Part shown: piece after piece, positions 26,140 through 34,700 of the stretch
How the letters are laid out: every line of letters begins with the position of its first letter
Position numbering within the stretch: the first letter of the stretch is position 1
Source: Nocardia sp. CDC159
GTDB taxonomy: Bacteria > Actinomycetota > Actinomycetes > Mycobacteriales > Mycobacteriaceae
Assembly: GCF_023740735.1 (NCBI RefSeq)
Contig: NZ_JAMRXH010000019.1
Coordinates: 62,001-126,000, forward strand
Direction of reading: 5' to 3'
Length of the DNA stretch: 64,000 nucleotides
Program-made: the position numbers and the translations under genes
The notes under the pieces: generated by a model
Database searches by the model: none
What the model saw: the letters and a program-made list of their open reading frames with translations, nothing else
Told to the model about the DNA's origin: nothing

Positions 26140-26774
26140 CCCAGGGTCGCAATCTTGGTCATGAGCTCCCCGAAGTGGTCGATGGTGAACGGGTCGTCCG
26201 GGTCCATCATCGCCGCCAGCAGCTCGTTGTAGGACCGGTCGGAGATGTGGTTGCGGACGAACATGGCGACCATTTCGTTCTGCAACCGCGGCGGGGTGCC
26301 CTTGGAGGTGGCCATCGAGAACGCCTGCAACGCGACCGGTTTCGGGGTCCGCGCCTGGATCACGCGGCCCTGCAACTCGACAGTGTCATACGGCCACGGG
26401 CGCAGCGGATTGCCATCGTGGTCGAGAACCACCACACCGTGCTCGTCGCGGTCGTAGTCGCCGACCGGAATCGGCTCCCCCCGGCCGTCGAGCAGCGGCG
26501 TGCCCTGCGCGTCCAGCTCGTATTCGCGGCCCTGAGGGTCGATCACCGGCCCCACCGCAGGCGGCGGCATCATCAGGCCGTGCTCGTCCACGGTCAGGGT
26601 GCGCGCGGCCACGTCTTCGCGGGCGCGTTGGGCGTCCGCGTCGGCCCGCCGCGTCCGCATCAACACCACATCGCGTTCGTAGTGAGCGCGGTCCCGTGCC
26701 AAGTTCTCGCGTTCGACATCGGCGGTCTGGCTGGCCAGATCTTCCCCGCCGTGCGGTGGCTCGAATGTGGTCAT
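26106..26774 (-). CDS. tail-assembly chaperone, short form (gpG-like)
   Basis: 222 residues from ATG 26774 with GGAGG upstream. The N-terminal half is charged and helical; a middle part is rich in G, D and P (DAQGTPLLDGRGEPIPVGDY). The C-terminal SMATSKGTPPRLQNEMVAMF...MDPDDPFTIDHFGELM is the recognisable chaperone signature. The stop is 30 nt after the slippery site. Unusually, it lies after the minor tail genes and before the endolysins, about 5 kb downstream of the end of the tape measure gene. Confidence 0.8.
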   Translation of the reverse strand: MTTFEPPHGGEDLASQTADVERENLARDRAHYERDVVLMRTRRADADAQRAREDVAARTLTVDEHGLMMPPPAVGPVIDPQGREYELDAQGTPLLDGRGEPIPVGDYDRDEHGVVVLDHDGNPLRPWPYDTVELQGRVIQARTPKPVALQAFSMATSKGTPPRLQNEMVAMFVRNHISDRSYNELLAAMMDPDDPFTIDHFGELMTKIATLGTARPTGPSRP

Positions 26775-26816
26775 GCTGTCCTCCATCCCTCGTGGGCTGC
26801 CCTGGATCGGACGCGC

Positions 26817-26838
26817 ACGGTAGAACGCAGGGGCGCAC
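26817..26838 (-). promoter_or_regulatory. late-promoter-like element, copy 2 (chaperones)
   Basis: Minus strand: GTGCGC, 10 nt, TACCGT (26822-26817), followed by GCGCG. The chaperone ATG is 42 nt on, with its own ribosome site, so this transcript would have a short leader. Confidence 0.65.
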
Positions 26839-26855
26839 ACACGGTGTTAACGCTG

Positions 26856-27473
26856 TTACGGGATCATCGGAACACTGAACAAGTCCACGCGTACCGGCCC
26901 GACTTTGCCGACCCGGTTCGGCACCGGGTCACCCCAGGCAGGGGTGTACCAGTCGATACCCCATGCCGACGTGGCCCAGGACACCTGAACCCGGGCCTTC
27001 ATGGTCTGGCCGGTGGGCAGGGTGATCAGGTCACCGATCGGCACGCTGGCAGTCGGCTGCCGATCCTCCAGCAGCACGAAAATGGCTGCTACAGGCCCGC
27101 TGGGGGTCGCGTTCGCGCTGCCGAAATCCGGGTAGCCGCGTACCCGGGACTCCTCGGTCAGGGTCGGATCAGCCGGGGCCACACCGCTACTGGTGCCCCA
27201 CTGGTAACGGATGAACATGTGTTTCAGCCCGTCCAGCACGTACCGGACCGGACCCTGTGTCATCACCGCGTATACCCGCTGGGAGACACCGGTGGTGTTC
27301 GTCCATGCGGCCTGCACCGTGAACAAGGTGGTACCGGCAGCGTTGTTAGCGGGTGTGAACGTCGCGCCGCCGCCGGTCGCGCTGGCGCGGTGCTGCCACT
27401 GCCACTGCCGTTTAGGTGATAACACCCCGCCGGGTACATCGAAGAAGGTGGTATCGACACACGGAAAGGTCAT
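26856..27473 (-). CDS. minor tail protein, paralogue 3 of 3
   Basis: 205 residues from ATG 27473, overlapping the upstream gene by 4 nt. Beta-rich, with AWTNTTGVSQRVYAVMTQGP and a C-terminal VSWATSAWGIDWYTPAWGD. It is a diverged copy of the next two genes upstream, sharing the WTNTTG block and the terminal beta segment. Probably part of the tail tip or a receptor-binding fibre; no enzymatic motif. Confidence 0.65.
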   Translation of the reverse strand: MTFPCVDTTFFDVPGGVLSPKRQWQWQHRASATGGGATFTPANNAAGTTLFTVQAAWTNTTGVSQRVYAVMTQGPVRYVLDGLKHMFIRYQWGTSSGVAPADPTLTEESRVRGYPDFGSANATPSGPVAAIFVLLEDRQPTASVPIGDLITLPTGQTMKARVQVSWATSAWGIDWYTPAWGDPVPNRVGKVGPVRVDLFSVPMIP

Positions 27474-28057
27474 GGGGTGTCCTTCGGGGCAGCGAACAAC
27501 CGCAACCGCGCCCAGTAGGCGCGGACCACCTGCAACCCCTGATTCGGGGCGCGCCACGATCCGGGGGTGGTGTAGAGCGCGGCGTATCGAACATGAACGG
27601 TGTGTCCAGCAGGCACATCCCCGATCTGATCGACACGTACCGAGTCGTCCCACCCTCGGAACAGCCGGGTGTAGCCCACCTGGTTGGCCGCGAACGGGGT
27701 GGTTTGGCAGCGCGCGCCGACCCCGTCCTCCGCCGCGAACGGGGCGGGCGCGTCCGGGGACAACGCGACATCCCAGCTGATCGCGTCGTCCAACACGTAC
27801 GTGTTGGGGTTGGCCGCGACGATGACCCGCGGCGCACGGTGCGTTCCGATCCAGCATTGCTGTACCGCGCCGGTGGTGTTGGTCCAGGTCACCTCGCCCT
27901 GAATGAACGGCACGGGGTCGGGGGCGCGGGCAACGTCGCCGTCACGGGTGGAGGTCAGGAACCGTTCGGCCACGATGCGCGGGTACCAGCCGTCCGCCAG
28001 CGCGGTGCCGCGCGGCCCGGAGATCATCCACTCACTGGAACAAATCGTCACGCTCAT
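27470..28057 (-). CDS. minor tail protein, paralogue 2 of 3
   Basis: 195 residues. Shares EVTWTNTTGAVQQCWIGTH and the ending QVVRAYWARLRLFAAP with its neighbours. Beta-rich, no membrane segment. Start and stop overlap both neighbours, so the three copies are translated as a block. Likely tail-tip or adsorption structure. Confidence 0.65.
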   Translation of the reverse strand: MSVTICSSEWMISGPRGTALADGWYPRIVAERFLTSTRDGDVARAPDPVPFIQGEVTWTNTTGAVQQCWIGTHRAPRVIVAANPNTYVLDDAISWDVALSPDAPAPFAAEDGVGARCQTTPFAANQVGYTRLFRGWDDSVRVDQIGDVPAGHTVHVRYAALYTTPGSWRAPNQGLQVVRAYWARLRLFAAPKDTP

Positions 28058-28671
28058 CGGACCGCCTCATCCATGGTCGGAAACGCCCACAGCCGCAGCT
28101 TCACCCCGCGGCTGTGGGCCTCATGCAGCGGGTTGTTCGCGCTGGCGTTGTTCGACCATGGCGGCGGTGTCCACACATAACACCGGTAGTGCACGTTCAG
28201 CGTCGACCCGGCCGGGAGCTCGTACCATTCTTCCGACGCGGTGACCGGGTAGTCCTGATGCACGCGCCCGTACACCGGCTGCGCGACATTGTCGGTGCCG
28301 ATGTCGATCCCGAGCGTGCACAGGCTGTTGACCAGGTTGTAGGCGTCCGGGACGCGCGCGGCCCGGTCGATCCCGTAATTCCAGCTGTCCCAGATCTGGA
28401 CGGCGTTCGGGTTGCTGCAAACGATCGTCCGGTAGGAGCGGATCACCTGCAACCGCATCATCGACGGCAACGGGCTGTCGGATACCCAGCTGATCTGCGC
28501 GTTGATCATCAACCGGCCGGGCTGAGTGGTCAGCCCCGCCCCGGTGATTGCCCCGTCACCGGTCGAGGAGGCCGACACCTGCGACACCATCCGCGGCGCT
28601 GACCACGGTTCGAGTCCCAGCTGTCCCGCATCGGTCGACAGGTCCCGCGCTACGCATACTTGCGGCGGCAT
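28054..28671 (-). CDS. minor tail protein, paralogue 1 of 3
   Basis: 205 residues from ATG 28671. Contains IWDSWNYGIDRAARVPDAYN and ends HSRGVKLRLWAFPTMDEAV, matching the equivalent blocks of the two downstream copies (TYVLDDAISWDVAL; LRLFAAP). Likely tail-tip protein. The 4-nt overlaps suggest stoichiometric synthesis. Confidence 0.65.
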   Translation of the reverse strand: MPPQVCVARDLSTDAGQLGLEPWSAPRMVSQVSASSTGDGAITGAGLTTQPGRLMINAQISWVSDSPLPSMMRLQVIRSYRTIVCSNPNAVQIWDSWNYGIDRAARVPDAYNLVNSLCTLGIDIGTDNVAQPVYGRVHQDYPVTASEEWYELPAGSTLNVHYRCYVWTPPPWSNNASANNPLHEAHSRGVKLRLWAFPTMDEAVR

Positions 28672-29339
28672 CAGCCGCTCCTCTCCGACATCACCAGCGA
28701 CATTTCCGTAGGCACGTTGGGCGTGAAGAATTGGCTGGACCCGATATTCATGTTCGCCCCGGCGTAGGCGAACATCTGCACCGACTGGCCCGCAGTCAGC
28801 GGCATTCGCGCCGCCACGGTGACGGTCGGCCACACGTTGCCGCCGCTGTCGGGGCAGCGGCCACCCTGGAGGAATCGGCCGTCCACGACGATGCCCGCCG
28901 CCAGCACGCCAGTACCGGAGGCGAAATGCACTGCGCCGGTGATGGTGTAGGTGCCCGACACCGGCACCGTGACCGCGTCGAACACGGTTTTCCCGGCGGT
29001 CCAGTCGCCGCCGTTTTCCGCCCGCACCCCGTCGAACACGACGTATGCGCCGTTCGTGCCGATCGCCTGAGAGGCTGACCGCACCACTGTCACCTCCGGG
29101 ATCACGTCGTCGGTGATCTCGTCCGGGTCCACCTCCCCGCCTTCGGGTTTGCGGGCCAGGACGACGCTGCCGCCGTCGACATGGCTGGCGATCAGGTGGC
29201 CCTCGTTGGAGGTGGACAGCACCCACTGCCCGACCCGCTGGCTGGTCGGGTTCTCCAGCGAATCCAGGCGACGCGTGGTTTCTCGAGCCCATTCCGCGTC
29301 ATCCTTGGCGGGTCGTACCGGTTCGTCTGTCCCGCTCAT
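28671..29339 (-). CDS. minor tail protein with C1q-like fold (candidate)
   Basis: 222 residues. A helical N-terminus (DAEWARETTRRLDSLENPT) leads to a beta-rich C-terminal 130 residues with YVVFDGVRAENGGDWTAG, VPVSGTYTITGAVHFASG and FAYAGANMNIG. That pattern recalls C1q/TNF-like jelly rolls on phage fibres. Likely trimeric and surface-exposed. Confidence 0.6.
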   Translation of the reverse strand: MSGTDEPVRPAKDDAEWARETTRRLDSLENPTSQRVGQWVLSTSNEGHLIASHVDGGSVVLARKPEGGEVDPDEITDDVIPEVTVVRSASQAIGTNGAYVVFDGVRAENGGDWTAGKTVFDAVTVPVSGTYTITGAVHFASGTGVLAAGIVVDGRFLQGGRCPDSGGNVWPTVTVAARMPLTAGQSVQMFAYAGANMNIGSSQFFTPNVPTEMSLVMSERSG

Positions 29340-29341
29340 CC

Positions 29342-30349
29342 CTACTGTTCCCCCGCCTGCTCCAGCTCGGTACGGTTGTCCGGGGTGGACAGCGTCACTG
29401 CCACCTCCATGCCAGACGGTGATCCAGTCATCTGGACCTGGTCCAGGCGCAGGATGGTACGCAGCCCCAGCGCACTGACCGCCAGATTGATGCCCGGTAC
29501 CAGCATGTCCAGCTCCACCGGAGCGTCCGGTGTCAGCGTCGCGGTCTGCGGTATCACCAGCTCGTCGCGGATCGTCGCCGACCGGGCCACATAATCCTGG
29601 GTCGCGCGCCGAATGTTGGACACCCCGAACAGGTCATCGAGGCTGACGATCGACTGGAGATGCAGGCCGCCCAGCGGCACACGTTCGGTGTGTGCCCCGT
29701 TCTTGCCCTGCACCCGCACATCGTTCGCGGTCTTCGCGCCGGAACGGCTGATGGTCGCGGCGGCGGTGAAATCGCAGTCTGCCAGCTCTGCGGCGAGATC
29801 GGTCGGCTGAGTGCCCAGGATCGGGCGGCCACGAACCACGGTCCACCGCAGTCCCAGCTTGGACAGCTGGGCCATGTCCTGCTGCACCAGCTTCATGTCC
29901 GCTTGTACCGCCACGTCGTAGCGGCCGTGGGACGCCAGCGCGGGCAACACCACCGGGTCCGCGTCGATCGCGTGGAAGGTCAGCATGTCCCGCCACATGT
30001 CGGCCGCGATCTCGGCAACGTTCAGCTGGCTCCACTGCCGCGTGATCTGGGTGCGGGTATGCCACATCAGCACCGACACGTCCCGGGCGTCTACCGTCAT
30101 CGCGGCCCGGTCCCGGGTCACCGACACCACCGGGCCGATCCACTGGAGCGCCTGACCGTGCCAGCACGACACCCAATGCAGCCACGGCGTCACGATCTCC
30201 GACAGCTCTTGAATCGGGGCCTCCACCCGGCATCGGCTGACTTCGTTGAGCTCCCGCGACCAGGTCAGTTGCGTCGGGCATTCCAGGACACCGAGTGTGG
30301 ACCCGTCCACGATCGAATGCACCGCCACCGCGGCGGCCTCCAGCTTCAT
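29342..30349 (-). CDS. minor tail protein, ReqiPepy6 Gp37-like (tail hub)
   Basis: 335 residues from ATG 30349. The N-terminal LTWSRELNEVSRCRVEAPI and the middle QWSQLNVAEIAADMWRDML with ADMKLVQQDMAQLSKLGLRW resemble the Gp37-like hub proteins of actinophage tails. No lysozyme motif. It should form the tail hub onto which the tip proteins assemble. Overlaps the upstream gene by 4 nt. Confidence 0.65.
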   Translation of the reverse strand: MKLEAAAVAVHSIVDGSTLGVLECPTQLTWSRELNEVSRCRVEAPIQELSEIVTPWLHWVSCWHGQALQWIGPVVSVTRDRAAMTVDARDVSVLMWHTRTQITRQWSQLNVAEIAADMWRDMLTFHAIDADPVVLPALASHGRYDVAVQADMKLVQQDMAQLSKLGLRWTVVRGRPILGTQPTDLAAELADCDFTAAATISRSGAKTANDVRVQGKNGAHTERVPLGGLHLQSIVSLDDLFGVSNIRRATQDYVARSATIRDELVIPQTATLTPDAPVELDMLVPGINLAVSALGLRTILRLDQVQMTGSPSGMEVAVTLSTPDNRTELEQAGEQ

Positions 30350-31602
30350 GCCTGCCTCCCGCGCACGCTCACCTGCACGGTGAAATCGATCCCCGGTTCG
30401 TGCTGGGCCACCAGCTCCCAGCAGCCTCCCGCATCCAGCACGGTCGATGTCCATGGCGCACCGGAGGGGGTGTGCACGATGCCCACCTGACGCACCTGCT
30501 GCCCGGACACCAGCCCGTACGCCCGCCCCGACACGCTGTCCGCAACCACGGTCGCGCCTGCCGGGAGCCCGGCCAGCGACAGAAACCCTGTGCGGTCGCA
30601 CAGCGCGGTGGACCCGCACGGCCTCACCCAGAAATTCACGCTCACCGGCTCAGCGCCTGCCGTCACCGTGTAGGAGACCACCTGGTCACGGCAGATCACC
30701 CCGGCCGCCGCGGGCAGCGCCGCCACCCGGGTCTGTACCTGACACAGCGGGACGCAGCCCGCGCACACCGGCGGCTGCACCGGGGTGATATCGACGGTGG
30801 CGGGAATGCAGGTAGCCGATGCCAGCAGCGGGATTTCCGAGCACGACTCAGGGGCTTCACAGTTCGGTGGGTGCGCCCATTCGATCTGCTCGACGACGCT
30901 GCTGGCCCAGGTGATCGTCTGGTTGGTGGCAGGCCCATACGTATACGGGTCCAGCGCCCCCATCTCCCAATCCACCGCCGCCACCGCGCCCTGCCGATGT
31001 TCGCTGCGCCGGGTCCCGAACATCTGGGTGATCCGGATCTCCCGGGTGAGTACGACCCGGGACAGGGTGCGCCGCAGCGACGCCGGGTCCGCGGCCGAAT
31101 CCTCCGGGTGGGCGGCCAGATACTCCAGGGTGGTGCCGGACAGCCCGGCCGCGTCACGCAGTCGGCACGCCAGCCATTCCGCGCCGTAGGTGACACCAGC
31201 GTGGGTGCAGCCGACCAGCACCGCCTCGATGGTCAGCGCGCGGGCCTTGTCCCGGTGCGGGCCAGTGACCCCGCCCGCGCAGATCGCGTCGCTGACTGTC
31301 CGCTCCACCGGGGCTTGCCCGAACCCATCCACCTTGACCACCCAAATACCCAGGAACTCGCTCGATTGCGGGATATCGGGGTCGTACCAAGGCGCATTGT
31401 CCAGAACGTACGGGTCGTCACCGAGGAACGCGGCCAGCCCCGGCCAGGAATCGTCGTAGCGCACGTAGTCACGCACCCCGGCGCACCGGCATTGCGCCAG
31501 CGCCTCCTCCATCGACTGCGGCACCCCCGGCCGGGCGTGCGCGACCAGACGGGAGGTGTTGGTCAGCTCGGCACCGGCCAGCGCGAGATAGCCACGGAAC
31601 AC
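30346..31602 (-). CDS. distal tail-type minor tail protein
   Basis: 418 residues from GTG 31602. N-terminal FRGYLALAGAELTNTSRLVA is typical of the first minor tail protein after the tape measure. A Cys-rich middle (CEAPESCSEI, CAGCVPLCQ) suggests disulfides or a metal site, and the C-terminal 100 residues are beta-rich. It likely forms the distal tail ring. Confidence 0.7.
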   Translation of the reverse strand: MFRGYLALAGAELTNTSRLVAHARPGVPQSMEEALAQCRCAGVRDYVRYDDSWPGLAAFLGDDPYVLDNAPWYDPDIPQSSEFLGIWVVKVDGFGQAPVERTVSDAICAGGVTGPHRDKARALTIEAVLVGCTHAGVTYGAEWLACRLRDAAGLSGTTLEYLAAHPEDSAADPASLRRTLSRVVLTREIRITQMFGTRRSEHRQGAVAAVDWEMGALDPYTYGPATNQTITWASSVVEQIEWAHPPNCEAPESCSEIPLLASATCIPATVDITPVQPPVCAGCVPLCQVQTRVAALPAAAGVICRDQVVSYTVTAGAEPVSVNFWVRPCGSTALCDRTGFLSLAGLPAGATVVADSVSGRAYGLVSGQQVRQVGIVHTPSGAPWTSTVLDAGGCWELVAQHEPGIDFTVQVSVRGRQA

Positions 31603-31605
31603 CCG

Positions 31606-31761
31606 TTACTCCTCTTCACCAGTCGGGGGAGTGACCGTGGGGGGCGGGGACAGCCCCAGCACCCCGTACCACACCATGGGCGGCTCGGTGTCCGGCTCGG
31701 ACACGGCGTCCGGGTCGGAGAACGAGCGCGCCGCCAGGTCAGCGACTTGTCCTGCGTCCAT
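31606..31761 (-). CDS. small acidic tail-region protein
   Basis: 51 residues: MDAGQVADLAARSFSDPDAV, then EPDTEPPMVWYGVLGLSPPP and an acidic end. AGGAGA precedes the ATG. It fills the gap between tape measure and distal tail genes. The N-terminus is helical; the rest is Pro-rich. Function unknown; small proteins here are common in actinophages. Confidence 0.6.
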   Translation of the reverse strand: MDAGQVADLAARSFSDPDAVSEPDTEPPMVWYGVLGLSPPPTVTPPTGEEE

Positions 31762-31771
31762 CACGGTCTCC

Positions 31772-34700
31772 TCACAGCAGGCTCAGCAGATGGTTTTGCA
31801 CGGCCTGCCCGGTATTAGGCCCGCCGCCCACGACGTGGATCGGCGCGTTCACATGGGTCGTGCGGTGGGTGGACCGGTCCCCGGACTCCAGCGCCGACAC
31901 CATCCGATCGAACAGCTTCGTCTGAGCGGGGGACAGGACGCGTTCTGGCTCGACGACATCCTTGGCTAGCAGGCCCTTGCCCACCGCGACACCACCGGAG
32001 TCGAAGCTGTCGATTGCCGCGCCCGCCCCGATCGCCAGCGCCCCGGTGAACACGGCCGCGACCCCGGCGAGGGCGGCACCGATTATCGCGCCGATCGCCG
32101 CGCCGATGAACGTGCCGATGCCGGGGATGATCGACCCGATAGCGGCACCGATCGCGACGGCGGCCAGCTGGATCATCGCGCCCAGGATCGCGGTAATGAT
32201 CGGCAGCAGCACGTTCAGCACCAGGTACCTGAGCACCGCCTTGATCAACTCGCGGTTCAATCGGTTCATCTCGTTCACGACCAGCTGCAACGATGATTCG
32301 TTGCGTTGGATCAACTCGGCGGTGTCGGAGATGATGCGGCCAGTGGAGTCGAACGCCTGGACCTGATCGCCCCGGAATTTGCGCACTTCCTCCAGGGTGT
32401 CGATCAGGGTGTCGAGGATTTCGATTTCCACGCCGGTCAGCCGGACGATCATGTCCACCAGCGGGCCACCGGAGATGTCGCGCCCGAGCACGCCCTTACT
32501 CTGGTCGACCCGCGACGGCTTCTGCGCCAGCGCCGCGTTGGCCACCTGCTGCGCCACCTGCTGGAAGACCTGCTGCGCGGTGTTCGCCACCGATACCACG
32601 GCGTCGCTGATCGCCTTCGCCGCGTCGAATGCCGACCCGGGCGCGCCGAACGGGGCGGGCGCACCTGTGCCCGGATCGGCGCGGATGTCGAGGTTCTGCA
32701 CCGCGGCGGTGGTGCGGTCGGTGCCTTCGCGGATCACCGACGCCGCCGCCCGTAACCAGTCCTCCACCACGCCGATTGCGGCGTCCACCGCCGACTGGAC
32801 GATCGGCCGCAACGCGGCGTCGGTGAGCTTGTCCGCGATCCCGTTGAGCAGCTGGCGCAGCTGCTCGGTTTGTTCCTTGATGACCAGCTCGTGATTGGAT
32901 TCGGTGCGCTGCACCAGCTCACGGGTTTCGGCGGCCAACCGCCCGGTCTCGTCGATCGCGGCCTGAGTCTGTTCCCGCTGCGCCGCCTCCTCCGGAGTGG
33001 GCGTGGTCTTGCGCCGCTCCAGTTCGATCCCGAACGCTTGCGCCAGCGCGTCGATGCCCGCGCTGAACACCGTGTTGGTGAGCAGGTCGAAGTTCTCGCC
33101 CGACACCCGGCTACCGCCCGCGATCTGCTGCAAGCTGATCACCAGCGCCTCGAACAGCCGGGTCTGCTCCGGGGACAGTACCCGCTCCGGGTCGATGACA
33201 TCCTTGGCCAATAAGCCGGTGCCGCGTGCGATACCGCCGGAGTCGAACGGGTTGACCGCGTCCAACGCGCGCCCGGCCAGCTCCCGCGCCGCCGTCCACG
33301 CCCTCGGCAGCCGGTCACCCAGTCCGCCGACCAGACCGGACAGGTAATGCACGGACCCGTCTTGAACGGTGGTCAGGAAATCGCCTGGGATCTTCCGGAA
33401 TTCAGGCGGCGGCGGCCCGATCTCGGATTCGATCCGACGCCGCAACGGACCCACCACAGCGTCGAACACCTTCGCGATCTGACGTTCGACAAACCCGCGC
33501 TGATCGGCCGGGGCCGGACCCACCGACCCACCACCGCCGCCGCCCGCGCCGGGCTGGAAAAACCCGTTCGCACCGATGGGCAGCCCGTACATCGCCGCGA
33601 ACGACCGCGGATCTGTGCCCGACCCGTAATGCACATCGCCCAGTGCGCCACCGGATTCCACGCGCATCGGGGATGGGATACCGAGCTCCGGCAGCGCACC
33701 GAGCACGCCCGCGGTGTGGCCGCCGCCGGGGCCGCCCGGGTCGTCGGTCACACCGATGACCATCCCGCCATCGAGCGCGCTCTTGACGAACCCCTGGGGG
33801 CCGACCGGCGGGTAGCCAGCGAAGCTCGCTGTGGCCCAATAACGTTGCCACGGATTCAGGCCCAAAATCACCGCCGCGATCGACCCCATGAACCCCGAGC
33901 AGTCGAACGAGTCACCGGCGAACCGTGGCCCCGCCCACTGATACGGTCGCCCGTGCTGCGCGCGCGCGAACTCGTGCCCGCGCAGCAGCTGATACATCCA
34001 CGGCAGCACCGCGCCGCCTTCGGCGAACCGCGGCGACAGCGGGCCAAACAGTCCTTCCGGTGGCACGTTGCCGATGCCGCGGGTCTTCACCGCGGCCCCG
34101 TAGGCGTCGAGGTTGTCGCGGCCCAGCAGCGATACCACCCGGCCGCCGTCCCACTGGAACGGGATTCCGCGCGCGATCATGTCGCGGATCGCGTACAGCA
34201 CGTTCTGGCCGCCCGCCTTGATCACTTCGGCGGCGGTGACGACGTGCTCTCCGTTGGACAGCCATGCCAGGATGTCGTCACTGGTGCCGCTGCCGGGTCC
34301 GGACACCGAACCACCGGTCGCGAATCCCAGCTGCACCGGCGCGAGCTCGCCGACGCCGGGCAGGAACTTCGCCACTGTGTTCCACGCCTTCAGCAGGCCC
34401 TGGTTCCACACCGTGTTCACCACGAACCGGACCGGTGCGGCGGCGGCCTCGCGCAGACGATCCCAAGTGCTCGTGATCGCGTCGACACCTGTGGTGAACC
34501 AGCCCTTGACCCGCTCGAGCGCCGATCCCAGCGCCGGGAACACGGTATCGGTGAACCAGTCCTTTACCGCGGTGACCGCGTCCGACAGCGACCCCCACGC
34601 CGATTTGACCGCGTTCAGTACTCGGTCGACTATCGCGTTCCAGGTCTCGAACACGTTCCCGACGAATTCGAGGTTGCTGGCGATCTGGTCGGCCATGGAC

